From positions 1 through 51,803 of the forward strand of contig NZ_MRWE01000036.1 of NCBI RefSeq assembly GCF_002093665.1: a stretch of 51,803 bases of DNA. The letters are read 5' to 3'. The notes beneath the pieces were generated by a model. It worked only from the letters and a program-made list of their open reading frames with translations, was not told the DNA's origin and ran no database searches. Each line of letters opens with the position of its first letter. Position 1 is the stretch's first letter. This stretch comes from Rouxiella badensis (GTDB lineage: Bacteria > Pseudomonadota > Gammaproteobacteria > Enterobacterales > Enterobacteriaceae). The translations under genes were made by a program, and so were the position numbers. Below are positions 1-9,900 of this stretch, piece by piece.

Positions 1-180
1 ATATTAGAATGTGGCCTGCTGTCTTATTTAGCTTATGAATTTTTGGTATGTCCGGTCTTCGCTCAAAGCTGCCGGTCATGGCTGCTAAAGAAACTGTCTT
101 AGCGTAGGATATTTAATGAGATGGTCACTCCCTCCTTCCCGGTACTATGCTGAGGATAGGCTTTCATTCGGAGAACTATC

Positions 181-1184
181 ATGGAAAACATTGCGCTCAT
201 TGGTATCGATCTGGGTAAAAACTCTTTCCATATTCATTGCCAAGATCGTCGCGGCAAGGCTGTTTACCGTAAAAAATTTACCCGGCCAAAGTTAATCGAA
301 TTTTTGGCGACATGCCCCGCTACAACCATCGCAATGGAAGCCTGTGGCGGCTCTCACTTTATGGCACGCAAGTTGGAAAAGTTGGGGCATTTTCCAAAGC
401 TGATATCACCACAATTTGTCCGTCCATTCGTTAAAAGTTACAAAAACGACTTTGTCGACGCCGAAGCTATTTGTGAAGCTGCATCGCGTCCGTCTATGCG
501 TTTTGTACAACCTAGAACGGAATCTCAGCAGGCAATGCGGGCTCTGCATCGTATCCGTGAATCCTTGGTTCAGGATAAGGTAAAAACAACCAATCAGATG
601 CATGCTTTCTGCTGGAATTTGGCATTAGCGTTCCACGAGGAGCTGCCGTTATTAGCCGACTGAGTACCATTCTTGAAGACAATAGTTTGCCTCTTTACCT
701 CAGCCAGTTATTGCTGAAATTACAACAGCATTATCAATATCTTGTTGAGCAGATTAAAGATTTGGAATCCCAGTTGAAACGAAAGTTGGACGAAGATGAG
801 ATTGGACAGCGCTTGCTGAGCATTCCCTGCGTCGGAACACTGACAGCGAGTACTATTTCAACTGAGATTGGCGACGGGAAGCAGTACGCCTGCAGTCGTG
901 ACTTTGCGGCGGCAACAGGGCTAGTGCCTCGACAGTACAGCACGGGAGGTCGGACGACATTGCTGGGAATTAGTAAGCGAGGTAACAAAAAGATCCGAAC
1001 TTTGTTAGTTCAATGTGCCAGGGTATTCATACAAAAACTGGAACACCAGTCTGGCAAATTGGCCGATTGGGTTAGGGATTTACTGTGTAGGAAAAGCAAC
1101 TTTGTCGTCACTTGTGCTCTGGCAAACAAGCTGGCCAGAATAGCCGGGGCCCTAACGGCACGACAGCAAACTTATGTAGCATAA
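181..1184 (+). pseudogene. IS110/IS1111-type transposase, frameshifted
   Basis: The gene encodes a DEDD-type transposase. The first part (181-663) has the RuvC-like start with GIDLGK at residues 8-13, the acidic MEACGG motif and the KNDFVDAEAICEAA motif. The second part (continuing to 1184) carries the transposase_20 domain, with SIPCVGTLTAS, TGLVPRQYSTGGR and GNKKIRTLLVQ. The frame is lost at about 607-609: reading from 609 in the third frame gives LLEFGISVPRGAAVISRLST, which joins smoothly to the second part. This fits loss of one base near 'ctttctgctgg', after which the first frame stops at 661-663. I know of no programmed frameshift in this family, so I read it as a broken gene. A GGAG-type ribosome site precedes the ATG at 181. 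Confidence 0.85.
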
Positions 1185-1411
1185 CGGCAGAAATACACCG
1201 GTTTAAAGAATCACTGATCTGGTTTTGCGAATACTGATATTGATGATACTAACGGCCCACCGGTCTGTTGAGGAACCTGTAAAACGGAAAGGCTCATTGA
1301 AGCCGTATATTTTCTGGAGGTTCATCAGGCGCGGAACTCATCGAGGCGCGGGAATAAAATCCCATTCAGACGCCGGATAGATTCAAGCAAGCCAATTTAT
1401 CGTCAAAATCG
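1185..1411 (+). other. Non-coding 3' part of the IS110 element, possible guide-RNA region
   Basis: This stretch holds no convincing ORF. In IS1111-type elements, the guide RNA (seekRNA/bridge RNA) is, as I recall it, encoded between the transposase gene and the right end. The repeated GC-rich words 'ggcgcgg' near 1329 and 1344 and the run of short complementary words between 1270 and 1375 fit a structured RNA. No fold was computed, so this is inference from family knowledge and position. Confidence 0.3.
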
Positions 1412-1428
1412 GTGTTGCAAAAACGGGA

Positions 1429-2129
1429 GTGACCATAGATTCGTTTTCCAAGCGGACCCCTATTATCCTGTGGGCCGTCCGCTGGTACTGCAAATATGGC
1501 ATCAGTTATCGTGAGCCGCAGGAGATGCTCGCTGAGCGAGGGGGAAATGTCGATCACACCATGATTTATCGCTGGGTTCAGCCTTATGCACCTGAGATGG
1601 AAAAGCGGCTGCGCGGGTACTGGCGTTAGCCTTCCGTTTTTGGCTCATGGCATCTCGATGAAACCTACGTGAAGGTCAACGGACGCTGGGCTTATTTGTA
1701 CCGCGCGGTCGACAGCAGGGCTGCACCATTGATTTTTACCTGTCTTCACGTCGTAACATCAAAGCCGCATATCGCTTTATGGGTAAACTTCTGAATAATA
1801 CGAAGCGCTGGCAAATTCCACGGTTGATCAACACGGATAAAACCCCGGCGTATGGGCGGGCGCTGGCATTGCTGAAGCGGGAAGGTAAATGTCCGCAGCA
1901 TGTGCAGCACCGGCAGATAAAGTACCGGAATAATATAATCGAGTGCGATCGTGGCAAACTGAAATGGCTAATCAACGCCACGCTGGGCTTCAAGTCAATG
2001 AAGACGGCTTACGCCACAATCAAAGGGATTGAAGTGATGTGAGCGCTAAGGAAAGGTCAGGCAGAATCATTTTATTTTGGGTATCCCCTTGGCGAGATGC
2101 GTCTGGTGAGCAGAATCTTTGAAAGATAA
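1429..2129 (+). pseudogene. IS6-family transposase, three inactivating lesions
   Basis: The reading shows the IS6 DDE transposase signatures: ILWAVRWYCKYGISYRE, EMLAERGGNVDHTMIYRW, WHLDETYVKVNGRWAYLYR, NTDKTPAYGRALALLKREG, HRQIKYRNNIIECDRGKLK and GEMRLVSRIFE. The first catalytic Asp is in HLDETY, the second in NTDK and the Glu in NIIECD. Translation is broken by an in-frame TAG at 1627, a frame change near 1718-1725 (one base lost after the VDSR codons), and a TGA at 2040 where the family has an Arg codon. The original protein would end at the TAA at 2127-2129. A GTG at 1429 may have been the start, as the expected ATG region reads 'accata'. Confidence 0.85.
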
Positions 2130-2167
2130 GACCTTTTAATAATACGAAAGGCTAATTCATCAATAAC

Positions 2168-2181
2168 TTTGCAACAGTGCC
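2168..2181. repeat. IS6-family right terminal inverted repeat
   Basis: Fourteen bases, TTTGCAACAGTGCC, form the exact reverse complement of the classical IS6-family end GGCACTGTTGCAAA. The same 14-mer in the other orientation occurs at 10046-10059. Confidence 0.85.
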
Positions 2182-2376
2182 CAAAACATCACCTTAACGT
2201 ACAATAATTTTCGATATCCAAACTGCCCCCTAAATGGCCAGCTTCGAGGCGGAACTCGGGGCTGAAATAACGTCTGTTATTTCTGGTCATAATGTCACCT
2301 GTTTTGTCTATGAGGTGATGACATCACCTCTGTTCAGGTGGCCAAATTCACTATGCCACTACAATTATTATAAATT
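2182..2376. other. AT-rich gap with two short palindromes
   Basis: No gene is supported here. Two perfect inverted repeats are visible: GAAATAAC/GTTATTTC at 2264-2271 and 2276-2283 (4-base spacer), and GAGGTGATG/CATCACCTC at 2312-2320 and 2322-2330 (1-base spacer). They could be regulator sites left without their gene. The 61-residue plus-strand ORF here shows no protein-like features. Confidence 0.4.
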
Positions 2377-2736
2377 CTATTTGTTAATTAAAGAGAATGA
2401 CTCTACGTTTTCATTTTGAGCGCTGAGTTTTGCTAAGTCTATTGTTTCAAAAACTATATCTGCCAATCCTAGCAAATCTTCTGAAGAGTTTTTTGAAATA
2501 ACATCATTGTTATTTAAGTTATAATCAGATGATAAAGTATAGGAGCCTCTTAACGGATCATGCGTAATAACATGCAACGTTGCTCCAAGTGTTTGCAGAG
2601 CTTCCACGGCAAAAGATAATATCTCCGTTGGAGAGTCTTCATTTTGTAAAATGATAACACGCTTGGTGTTATCAACTTTTGATAGTAAAAAAATATTTTT
2701 CAGTTTTGCACTTAACGTTTTGTTATCTAAGCTCAT
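2377..2736 (-). CDS. Truncated N-terminal fragment resembling NicX/M29-type metallo-enzymes
   Basis: This 119-residue product has no clear function. Its first 45 residues (LSKVDNTKRVIIL then SPTEILSFAVEALQTLGATLHVITH) and a later segment (LLGLADIVFETIDLAKLS) resemble, from memory, the start of NicX-type 2,5-dihydroxypyridine dioxygenases and M29 aminopeptidases, which run to about 350 residues. The metal-binding C-terminal part is missing and the tail is low-complexity, so I read it as a gene fragment cut near 2400. It lies alone between the IS6 end and mipA-like, in AT-rich DNA. An AGAG ribosome site precedes the start. It could instead be an intact small protein of unknown role. Confidence 0.4.
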   Translation of the reverse strand: MSLDNKTLSAKLKNIFLLSKVDNTKRVIILQNEDSPTEILSFAVEALQTLGATLHVITHDPLRGSYTLSSDYNLNNNDVISKNSSEDLLGLADIVFETIDLAKLSAQNENVESFSLINK

Positions 2737-2905
2737 TTATTAACTCTTTGGTGTTGGGTTTAACAATTAATGCAAAAAATTCAGGGTGTGATGACAGTTA
2801 ATTTATTTTTTAAGTTAAACCCTACCCTTAGACGGCAGAGCTTACCGATATTATAAATTTCCAGAGTCAATAAATAGTCAAGGTTTAATCAAGATTGTGT
2901 CAAGA

Positions 2906-3694
2906 CTAAAAGTTATAGATAAATGCAATTGTCGATGAGACCTGGTTGGGTTTGAACACAATCGGGCTGTCTTTTGCGTGTTTATCCAGACGAGTGTATT
3001 CGATGCTTGCTGCAGTGCTCCAGTGCGGGGTGAATTGATGGCTCCAGGTAAGAGTACTATCCACACCATAGAATCCACTGCTTGCCTGATATTGAGCATA
3101 TCCAGAGTGAAAGCTTTGATCGCGACTCACGCCATAAAAGGTATTCATATATCGGCTATCGCCAAATAATGCAGCACCTTGGAAAGCAACAGTATTTGTT
3201 TCATTTTGTATGGGGAGAAGAGTTATTGACGTTTGGTATTTCACACCCTGTCCATCGCTGAGAGGCAAGATGGTTTTTCCCTCCAATGAAAGCCAGGGTG
3301 TAACGGCCCAACCCACAGCCACGACGGTATTGACTGTCGCATTGATATTTCCCATCCCCTTCAATCTATCTGAACCATCTCGCCAGTTGGAATTGCTGTC
3401 AGAACGGCCAAGGCTATATCCAAGGGTATGTTCTAGATATAACCCGCTGTCGCTTTGCAGGTCATATCCCACTCCCTTTTGCGAATCAAAGAAAAAAGCA
3501 CCATCGCGTGCCTGAACAACAGGAGCAAATTGCCAATGTTTATTTTCAGAACCGCTGTAGCGAGGGGAATTTTGCATCGCCAGGCCAAGATTTAAGCTCT
3601 GCTGACTAGCAGCGTTGGTGTCCGCTAATGTGTTTGTTACGTTTCCTGCAAATAAAAAACAGGTAATGTGAAGGAGTAGTTTTCTGGTTATCAT
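2906..3694 (-). CDS. MipA/OmpV-family outer-membrane protein
   Basis: The 262-residue product has a signal peptide (hydrophobic residues about 6-22, likely cut after TLA at 25). The body is an amphipathic beta-strand protein ending in the C-terminal phenylalanine (FIYNF) typical of outer-membrane barrels. Family features include NLGLAMQNSPRYSGSENK, which matches the 'xxxPxYxGs' start of MipA/OmpV proteins, and SHQFTPHWSTAASIEYTRL near the C-terminus. MipA of E. coli is described as a scaffold for murein enzymes, but many members sit beside two-component and efflux genes with no known role. It is divergent from the response regulator at 3822, and the 127-base gap is likely a shared control region. 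Family call firm, function not. Confidence 0.85.
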   Translation of the reverse strand: MITRKLLLHITCFLFAGNVTNTLADTNAASQQSLNLGLAMQNSPRYSGSENKHWQFAPVVQARDGAFFFDSQKGVGYDLQSDSGLYLEHTLGYSLGRSDSNSNWRDGSDRLKGMGNINATVNTVVAVGWAVTPWLSLEGKTILPLSDGQGVKYQTSITLLPIQNETNTVAFQGAALFGDSRYMNTFYGVSRDQSFHSGYAQYQASSGFYGVDSTLTWSHQFTPHWSTAASIEYTRLDKHAKDSPIVFKPNQVSSTIAFIYNF

Positions 3695-3821
3695 TATAAA
3701 ACCTCGTCACTCATGACTCGCAAATCAAAGCGGATTACGGCCGCGTATGAAACTCAGAGTATGAAGAGGCAGTATCAATGTACTGTCAGGGAATTATCGA
3801 GAAACAGTCAAGGTAGTAAAT

Positions 3822-4523
3822 ATGCAAAATAAGCGGATCCTGATTATCGAAGATGATGTTGATGCGGCCAATGTTCTGGAAGCATATTTAATACGAGAAA
3901 TGTACGAAGTAACAGTTGTCGGGGATGGTCTCTCGGGGCTTGATATGGCACTGCGCTGGAAACCCGATCTTATTTTACTGGATGTGATGCTGCCGGGGAT
4001 GAGTGGGACGGAAGTATTGGCGTCAGTGCGCCGTAAAAATAATACCCCGGTTATCATGGTAACTGCCATGGGAGATCTGCCGGATAAAATTGGTGCGCTT
4101 CGTTATGGGGCGGATGATTATGTAGTCAAACCTTATAACCCTGGTGAAGTTGTCGCGCGAGTACAAGCCGTGCTGCGCAGGACTTCGGGCAATGCTCAAG
4201 GCCAGGAGCAGGTGGTTTTGCGCTGGCAGAATTTAGAAGTCGATGTCATAGCCTTGACCGCAAGCATTAACGGTGAGCAAGAGAGCAAATCGTATCTCAA
4301 TTTAACACCCACAGAATTCAGTATCCTGTCTACTTTGATGAGTTCTGCAACACGGGCTTTTTCACGACAGTATCTTTTAGAAAATTGTCTGCCTGAGAGC
4401 GAGGCGTTAGAGCGCGTGGTGGATACACACGTTTATAACCTGCGTAAGAAACTGGAGTCAGCAGGCATTAGTCATGTGCTGGTCAATGTGCGCAGTGTCG
4501 GTTACCGGTTCAGACAACCATGA
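3822..4523 (+). CDS. OmpR/PhoB-family response regulator
   Basis: The 233-residue regulator has a receiver domain (about residues 4-115) with acidic residues E10, D11 and D12, the phospho-acceptor D54 in LILLDVMLPG, a switch Thr in MVTAMG and a Lys in VVKPYNPGE. This is followed by a winged-helix DNA-binding domain (about 135-230) with LTPTEFSILSTLM and VDTHVYNLRKKLE and VRSVGYRF. It overlaps the kinase gene by four bases (ATGA), so the two are translationally coupled. The receiver end resembles BaeR-type regulators. It probably controls the downstream efflux genes and the divergent mipA-like gene, by position only. The signal is unknown. Confidence 0.92.
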   Translation: MQNKRILIIEDDVDAANVLEAYLIREMYEVTVVGDGLSGLDMALRWKPDLILLDVMLPGMSGTEVLASVRRKNNTPVIMVTAMGDLPDKIGALRYGADDYVVKPYNPGEVVARVQAVLRRTSGNAQGQEQVVLRWQNLEVDVIALTASINGEQESKSYLNLTPTEFSILSTLMSSATRAFSRQYLLENCLPESEALERVVDTHVYNLRKKLESAGISHVLVNVRSVGYRFRQP

Positions 4524-5692
4524 ACAGCCGACATCAATCTCTATGGCGCTGGATTTGTGTGCGTATCCTGCTGCTTGCCATTGGCTCTGTGTGCCTTATT
4601 GCCCTGTGCATGTGGTCTAGATTCGCGCTGGTTGAGCTGTTGCGAGTGCATGAAATGCCTTCTTCAGTCAGTGCAGAGTTTAAAATACTGCTTCTGAATC
4701 CTGAAATTAATCCTCAACGTTTTCATCAAATTGTAGATAAATGGTGGGGTATACGTTTTTCGGATCCCTCGATTGCTTCCGCCGACTGGATCACCGTTGG
4801 AATTTTGGTCGTTGTGACGATCCCATTTATTGTTTTTTTTGGGCTGCGATCTGCTCTGCCGCTCTCTTTACAATTTAGTCGCTTGGCTTCGTCCGCACGT
4901 GAAGTGGCCAGAGGTGACTTTGAAACTCAGGCGGCATTGGTTAAAGGAGCGCCCTCGGAGCTGGTTCAATTCACGGAAGATTTCAATACTATGGTTCAGC
5001 AACTTTCGCGCTACGAGCGCGAGCTGCATGCCTCCCATGTCGCGATGGCACATGAGTTGCGCTCTCCGCTCACGGCCGCGATGGGGCGACTTCAGGGAAT
5101 GATCGACGGCGTATTTCAGCCAGAACCCAGGCAGCTGGAAATGGTCATGAAACAGTTAGTCAGTTTAAATCGTCTGATAGATGAACTGCACCTGCTGTCG
5201 CTGGCAGATGCCGGGGAGCTCAGCCTTGATATCTTTGAGTGGGATCTCGCCGAGCTGTTGCAGGAGCGGGTGATGTGGATAAAGCCGCAAGCTGAGACCA
5301 CGGGAATGGTTATTGCTGTTCATGCACCGGCTAAGTGCCGTTTCAAAGGTGATCCATTCCGGTTGGGACAGGTGTTTACTATCTTGATGGAAAATGCCCT
5401 ACGCTATGCCTCGGAAGGCGGCACCCTGGATATTTATGTAGAAAGGTTGACCGATGCGTATCAAATTTCGTTTTGTGATAAAGGGAAAGGGGTGTCTGAA
5501 GCTTTCATCCCGCTGATGTTTGAACGATTCACCAGAGCTGAAACGTCGCGCGCCCGTCATTTTGGCGGCAGTGGCCTGGGCCTGTCCATAGCCCGAGCAA
5601 TCTGCGAATCTCATGGGGGCAGAATTATGGCCCAAAATGCAGAAAATGGCGGGCTAAAAGTCGTCATTCAATTTCCCGATAAGGAAAAATAA
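4520..5692 (+). CDS. Sensor histidine kinase (BaeS-like architecture)
   Basis: This 390-residue membrane kinase is the partner of the regulator at 3822. A first membrane helix (about 12-30) and a second (about 92-112) bracket a short periplasmic domain of about 60 residues. A HAMP-like segment follows (about 113-165), then the phospho-acceptor helix with AHELRSPLTA, the N box in ILMENALRYA, the G1 box CDKGKGV, an F box near FERFTRAE and the G2 box GSGLGLSIA. All catalytic motifs are intact. The small sensor domain suggests detection of a membrane or envelope signal. The substrate of the linked pump may be the inducer, but that is inference. Confidence 0.92.
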   Translation: MNSRHQSLWRWICVRILLLAIGSVCLIALCMWSRFALVELLRVHEMPSSVSAEFKILLLNPEINPQRFHQIVDKWWGIRFSDPSIASADWITVGILVVVTIPFIVFFGLRSALPLSLQFSRLASSAREVARGDFETQAALVKGAPSELVQFTEDFNTMVQQLSRYERELHASHVAMAHELRSPLTAAMGRLQGMIDGVFQPEPRQLEMVMKQLVSLNRLIDELHLLSLADAGELSLDIFEWDLAELLQERVMWIKPQAETTGMVIAVHAPAKCRFKGDPFRLGQVFTILMENALRYASEGGTLDIYVERLTDAYQISFCDKGKGVSEAFIPLMFERFTRAETSRARHFGGSGLGLSIARAICESHGGRIMAQNAENGGLKVVIQFPDKEK

Positions 5693-5791
5693 ATAAAAAA
5701 GTGTCAGTCTTGACGGTCCCTTGATGAAATATAGGGGGAATCTGGACCAATGCTGGATTGAATAGCGTTATATCAATTCAGGGGCAGGGTC

Positions 5792-6934
5792 ATGACAGAC
5801 ACTTTTGCAGATTTAGCTCGCCAGGCAATTAGCCATATCATTTCATCTTGTAAAATAACTCATTTTTTAATTGGGCTTATTTTGCTGTCTTTTTTAATCG
5901 GTCTGAATAGTTGTGGTGAAAAGCAGCAAAAGGTTGCTCTTTCGCCGCGGCCAGTGCGTTTTGTGATTGCACCTCAACCTACATTGTCAATTTTTCACAA
6001 CCAAACCGGTGAAATTCGTGCCCACGACGAGCTTACGTTGGGATTTCGTCTTGGCGGCAGGCTGCTTACTCGACGTGTTGAGGTGGGCGACGAGGTTAAA
6101 AAGGGGGAACTACTCGCCTCCCTTGAAAGTGAAACCGGCGAAAATCAGTTCAACAGTGCTCGCGCCGATCTGCAAAGTGCCATCGTAAGCGAACAGGTGG
6201 CGGCAGCCAATCTCAGACGAATGAAAATTTTAATGCCTTCGGGGGCGATTGCACGGGTGCAGCTGGATAATGCGATGGCAGACTGGCAATCCGCTTTATC
6301 TCATCGTCAGACAAGTGAAAATGCTCTGAAAAATGCGCGGGAGAACCTGGACTGGACTCGACTCACCGCCCCTGCGCCAGGCATAATAACCCAGGTTAGC
6401 GCCTCGTCCGGGCAAGTCGTTGGCGCAGGGCAGACTGTTGTCAACTTGGCCGAAGCTACGGAGCTCGACGCAGTATTTGACCTTTCGGAGTCTCAGGTTC
6501 GGGCTCTGAAAAATGTTCAAAGCCTCAATGTTTCCCTTCTCTCCGATCCCGCCATTACAACCCATGGAATCTTAAGGGATATAAGTCCCCAGGCTGACCC
6601 TCAAACACGTACCTGGCGCGTTCGAATTTCGCTGAACAATCCCCCGCGGGCGATGGCTCTTGGCGCAAGTGTACAAGCGCCATTACCAGAAACAGGGCTC
6701 GGGGGGATTCGGCTTCCGGCTTCTTCTCTTTCCCAGTCAGGAGGGACACCGGCAGTTTTTATCGTTGATCGCAGAAATCTGCAACTTGAAATGCGTCCGG
6801 TAATTATCGGTAGATTTTCTACCCGCGAAGTTTTCATTTCGTCGGGGATCCGGCCCGGTGAAACAGTCGTAACAGCAGGAGTGAGCAAGCTACGTCAAGG
6901 GGAGAAAGTGAGCCTTGGGGAGGGCCAAGAATGA
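5792..6934 (+). CDS. RND efflux periplasmic adaptor (membrane fusion protein), probable lipoprotein
   Basis: The 380-residue adaptor bridges an RND pump and an outer-membrane channel. The N-terminus has a cytoplasmic stretch, a hydrophobic helix (about 24-38) and a lipobox LNSC with Cys41, suggesting lipid attachment. The biotinyl-lipoyl halves are visible: GGRLLTRRVEVGDEVKKGELLASLE (in two parts around residues 88-112) and LTAPAPGIITQVSASSGQVV. Between them lies a helical hairpin, then beta-barrel and membrane-proximal domains. A strong GGGGCAGGG ribosome site precedes the ATG. It overlaps the pump gene by four bases. No outer-membrane factor gene is present, so TolC or a similar channel elsewhere is probably used. 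Confidence 0.9.
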   Translation: MTDTFADLARQAISHIISSCKITHFLIGLILLSFLIGLNSCGEKQQKVALSPRPVRFVIAPQPTLSIFHNQTGEIRAHDELTLGFRLGGRLLTRRVEVGDEVKKGELLASLESETGENQFNSARADLQSAIVSEQVAAANLRRMKILMPSGAIARVQLDNAMADWQSALSHRQTSENALKNARENLDWTRLTAPAPGIITQVSASSGQVVGAGQTVVNLAEATELDAVFDLSESQVRALKNVQSLNVSLLSDPAITTHGILRDISPQADPQTRTWRVRISLNNPPRAMALGASVQAPLPETGLGGIRLPASSLSQSGGTPAVFIVDRRNLQLEMRPVIIGRFSTREVFISSGIRPGETVVTAGVSKLRQGEKVSLGEGQE

Positions 6935-9900
6935 ACAGTAATAGATCCAAAAGGGCATTTAATCTTTCGGCCTGGGCGCTTAACCATCAGCAAGTGGTCA
7001 CATTTTTCATGCTGCTATTGTTGGCCGCGGGGAGTTGGGGGTATGAAAATCTTAATCGTAACGAAGACCCGGCGTTTACTATAAAGACTGCTGTAGTTTC
7101 GGCTCAGTGGCCTGGAGCCAATGTTCATGACACCGTTAATCTTGTCACCGATGTGCTGGAGAAGAAGTTACAAGAAATTCCTCACCTTGATTATGTCGAA
7201 AGCAACACGCGGGCAGGGCAGTCAGTTATATTTGTTTATTTGCGAGAGGACACTCCGCCAGCCTCCGTACCCGATATCTGGTATCAGGTGCGCAAAAAAA
7301 TGCAGGATATTTCTTCCTCGCTCCCTGCCGGTGTCCTGGCACCTACCGTCAACGATGAGTTTGACGACACTTTCGGCACAATTTATGGGTTTACTGCGGA
7401 GGGTTTTACAGAAAGAGAATTGCGCGACAGAGTGGAGGCCATTCAACGCAGTCTGATGTCATTGCCCAATATAGGGAAAATCAGTCTACTGGGTGTGCAA
7501 GAAGAACAAATGGTCGTTGCTTTTTCACCGGGCCAGCTTGCGGGAATGGGGATCACCCTGCAACAAATCTCTGATGCCTTGAAGCAACAAAACGCAGTAG
7601 TACCCAGCGGCACGCTGCGCGGCGATCGTGAAAACATTACGTTCCATGTGAGCGGGGCGCTGAGTACGCAGCAAAGCCTGAAAGAGATAACGTTGCATGT
7701 TGACGGGCGTTACATCCCCTTAACTGATATTGCCTCGATTAGCCGGCAGGTTGCCGAGCCGCCGTCTCCGGCCTTCAGAGTTAACGGGCATCCTGCGATT
7801 GGCATGGCAATCTCAATGGCCAAAACGGGCAATATGCTCAGTTTTGGCCGTGAGCTCAACCTGCGAATGAACGCTATTCGACATGCCCTTCCTCACGGTA
7901 TCGAGATGACTACGGTTGCCGACCAGTCCGCTGTTGTAAAGCAGGCGGTAAACGGATTCATTAGAGTGTTGGTAGAAGCCGTTATTATCGTTTTGGCTGT
8001 CTCTTTTATATCTTTGGGAACTCGGGCCGGGCTCGTCGTTGCCACGGCTATTCCATTGGTACTGGCCATAACGTTTATTGGCATGATGCTAACAGGGATT
8101 GGGCTCCAGCGTATTTCACTGGGGGCACTGATTATCGCGCTGGGACTCATGGTTGATGACGCGATGATCACTGTTGAGGCAATGATTTCCAGAATGGAGG
8201 CAGGAGATAGCCGCTGGCACGCGGCGACTTACGCCTTTGAGACTACCGCCTTTCCCATGCTGACCGGTACGCTTGTAATGATTGCCGGATTTATTCCAGT
8301 GGGTTTTGCTGCATCCAGCGCGGGTGAGTATTGCTTTTCACTGTTTGCCGTAGTTCTGATTTCACTTTTAAGTTCCTGGGCCGTTGCGGTTTTATTTTCG
8401 CCCTTAATCGGCACTTGGATCTTATCGCCAAAAATAAAATCACACAGTGGCTCCCCCGGAAGACTGCTTCATTTTTATCAACGAATAGTAGACGCCACTT
8501 TGGCTCACCGTGGCCTGACTCTTTTCATTGCCGTTTTTCTGCTCGGGCTATCAGCTTATGGCACCACCTTTATGCAGGGGGAGTTCTTTCCAGCCTCCGA
8601 CAGGCCAGAACTGCTGGTGAGCCTGACGCTTCCTGCCAATGCATCGCAGGTAGAAACATCCAGGCAAACAAGCAGATTGGAAGATTGGCTGAAGAAGAAT
8701 CGATACGTTGATCACTTCTCAAGCTATGTCGGTTCTGGGGCTGTAAGATTCTATTTACCCATGGAGGTTTTACTGGATAATGAAAATACATCCCAGCTAG
8801 TCGTTGTAGCTAGAAACCTGAAAGACAGAGACAGGCTTCAGCAGCAGTTAAATTCACATCTTGCTCTAGATTTCAGAGATATCACGACGCGAGTGTCGCC
8901 GCTTGAACTTGGGCCACCCGTTGGATGGCCGCTTAAATATCGCATCAGTGGACCAGACTACAACGAGGTTCGCCAGCTAGCACAGCATCTTGAGGCTATC
9001 GTAGGCAACAGTAACTTGACGCGAGAGGTGAATCTTACTGCCGGAGAACCCGAGCGTGTCGTCACGCTTGAGGTTAATCAAACGGCTGCCCGTGCCGCCG
9101 GTGTATCTTCCGAGAGCCTGTCGGAGGTGCTAAATACTGTTTGGTCAGGAAGCGTGGTGACTACCCTGCGTGATAACAATAGGTTAATTGACGTGGTATT
9201 AAGATCCAATGACCATGAGAGACTCGATTTGGATACGCTTGCCAATCTGAAGGTAACATCGACCAACGGGGGCAAAGTCCCAATAAGTCAGGTGGCAACG
9301 TTGAGATGGGGCGTGAGTGACCCGATTATCTGGCGCAGGCAGCGATTGCCTTTCATCACAGTGCAAACCGACTTGGCACCTGGTATGCAAGCCGAGTCGG
9401 TTTCAAAGCAACTCTCTCCTATGGTAGACAAACTGCGCCGTTCGCTTCCTGAAGGCTATAACATTGAAGAGGGAGGCACTGTTGCTGAATCAGCCAAAGG
9501 GAACAATTCAGTTTACGCAGTGTTGCCAATAACTTTATTCGTCATGCTGGTATTGCTAATGATTCAACTGCAAAGTATTTCCCGCATGCTTGTCGCTTTG
9601 CTTATGGCTCCCTTTGCCCTAATTGGCATCGTGCTTGCGATGCTACCCAGCGGAACGCCGATGGGTTTTGTGGCTTTGTTGGGTATCATTGCATTGTCAG
9701 GGATGATTATTCGCAATGCCGTTATTCTTATTAGTGAGGTCGACAGTAATTTCCGTGAAGGGATGGCGCAACAAAACGCAATCGTCAGCGCTGCCCTTCA
9801 CCGTTCGCGGCCGATTCTGTTGACTGCTTCAGCGGCAATTTTAGGGATGATCCCTATCTCGGAGCAGGTTTTTTGGGGGCCAATGGCCTACGCCATCATC

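Larger units (their letters stand above)
1..1411 (+). mobile_element. IS110-family (IS1111-type) insertion sequence, decayed
   Basis: The segment holds a single transposase gene of the IS110 family, with an N-terminal DEDD domain and a C-terminal transposase_20 domain. It is flanked by about 180 bases upstream and about 225 bases of non-coding DNA downstream. IS110 elements lack ordinary terminal inverted repeats, so the outer limits cannot be fixed from sequence. The right limit given is simply where the IS6-like remnant begins, and the left end may lie outside the window. The transposase is frameshifted, so the copy is probably not autonomous. Confidence 0.6.
1411..2181 (+). mobile_element. 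IS6-family (IS26/IS15-like) element, degenerate
   Basis: The right terminal repeat is intact at 2168-2181, the reverse complement of GGCACTGTTGCAAA. The left end reads 'ggtgttgcaaa' at 1411-1421, which equals the same repeat lacking the internal CAC. The enclosed transposase is broken in three places. The flank before the left end ('caaaatc') resembles the flank after the right end ('caaaacat'), possibly a decayed 8-bp target duplication. The short left leader differs from IS26 itself, so this is a relative and not IS26. Confidence 0.75.

Noticed and set aside
2234..2419. 61-codon plus-strand ORF after the IS6 element
   Set aside because: There is no ribosome site or protein-like features. 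It crosses two palindromes and the NicX-like fragment.
5712..5731. Promoter-like TTGACG/TATAGG before the adaptor gene
   Set aside because: The spacer is only about 14 bases and the boxes match poorly, so it is not listed.
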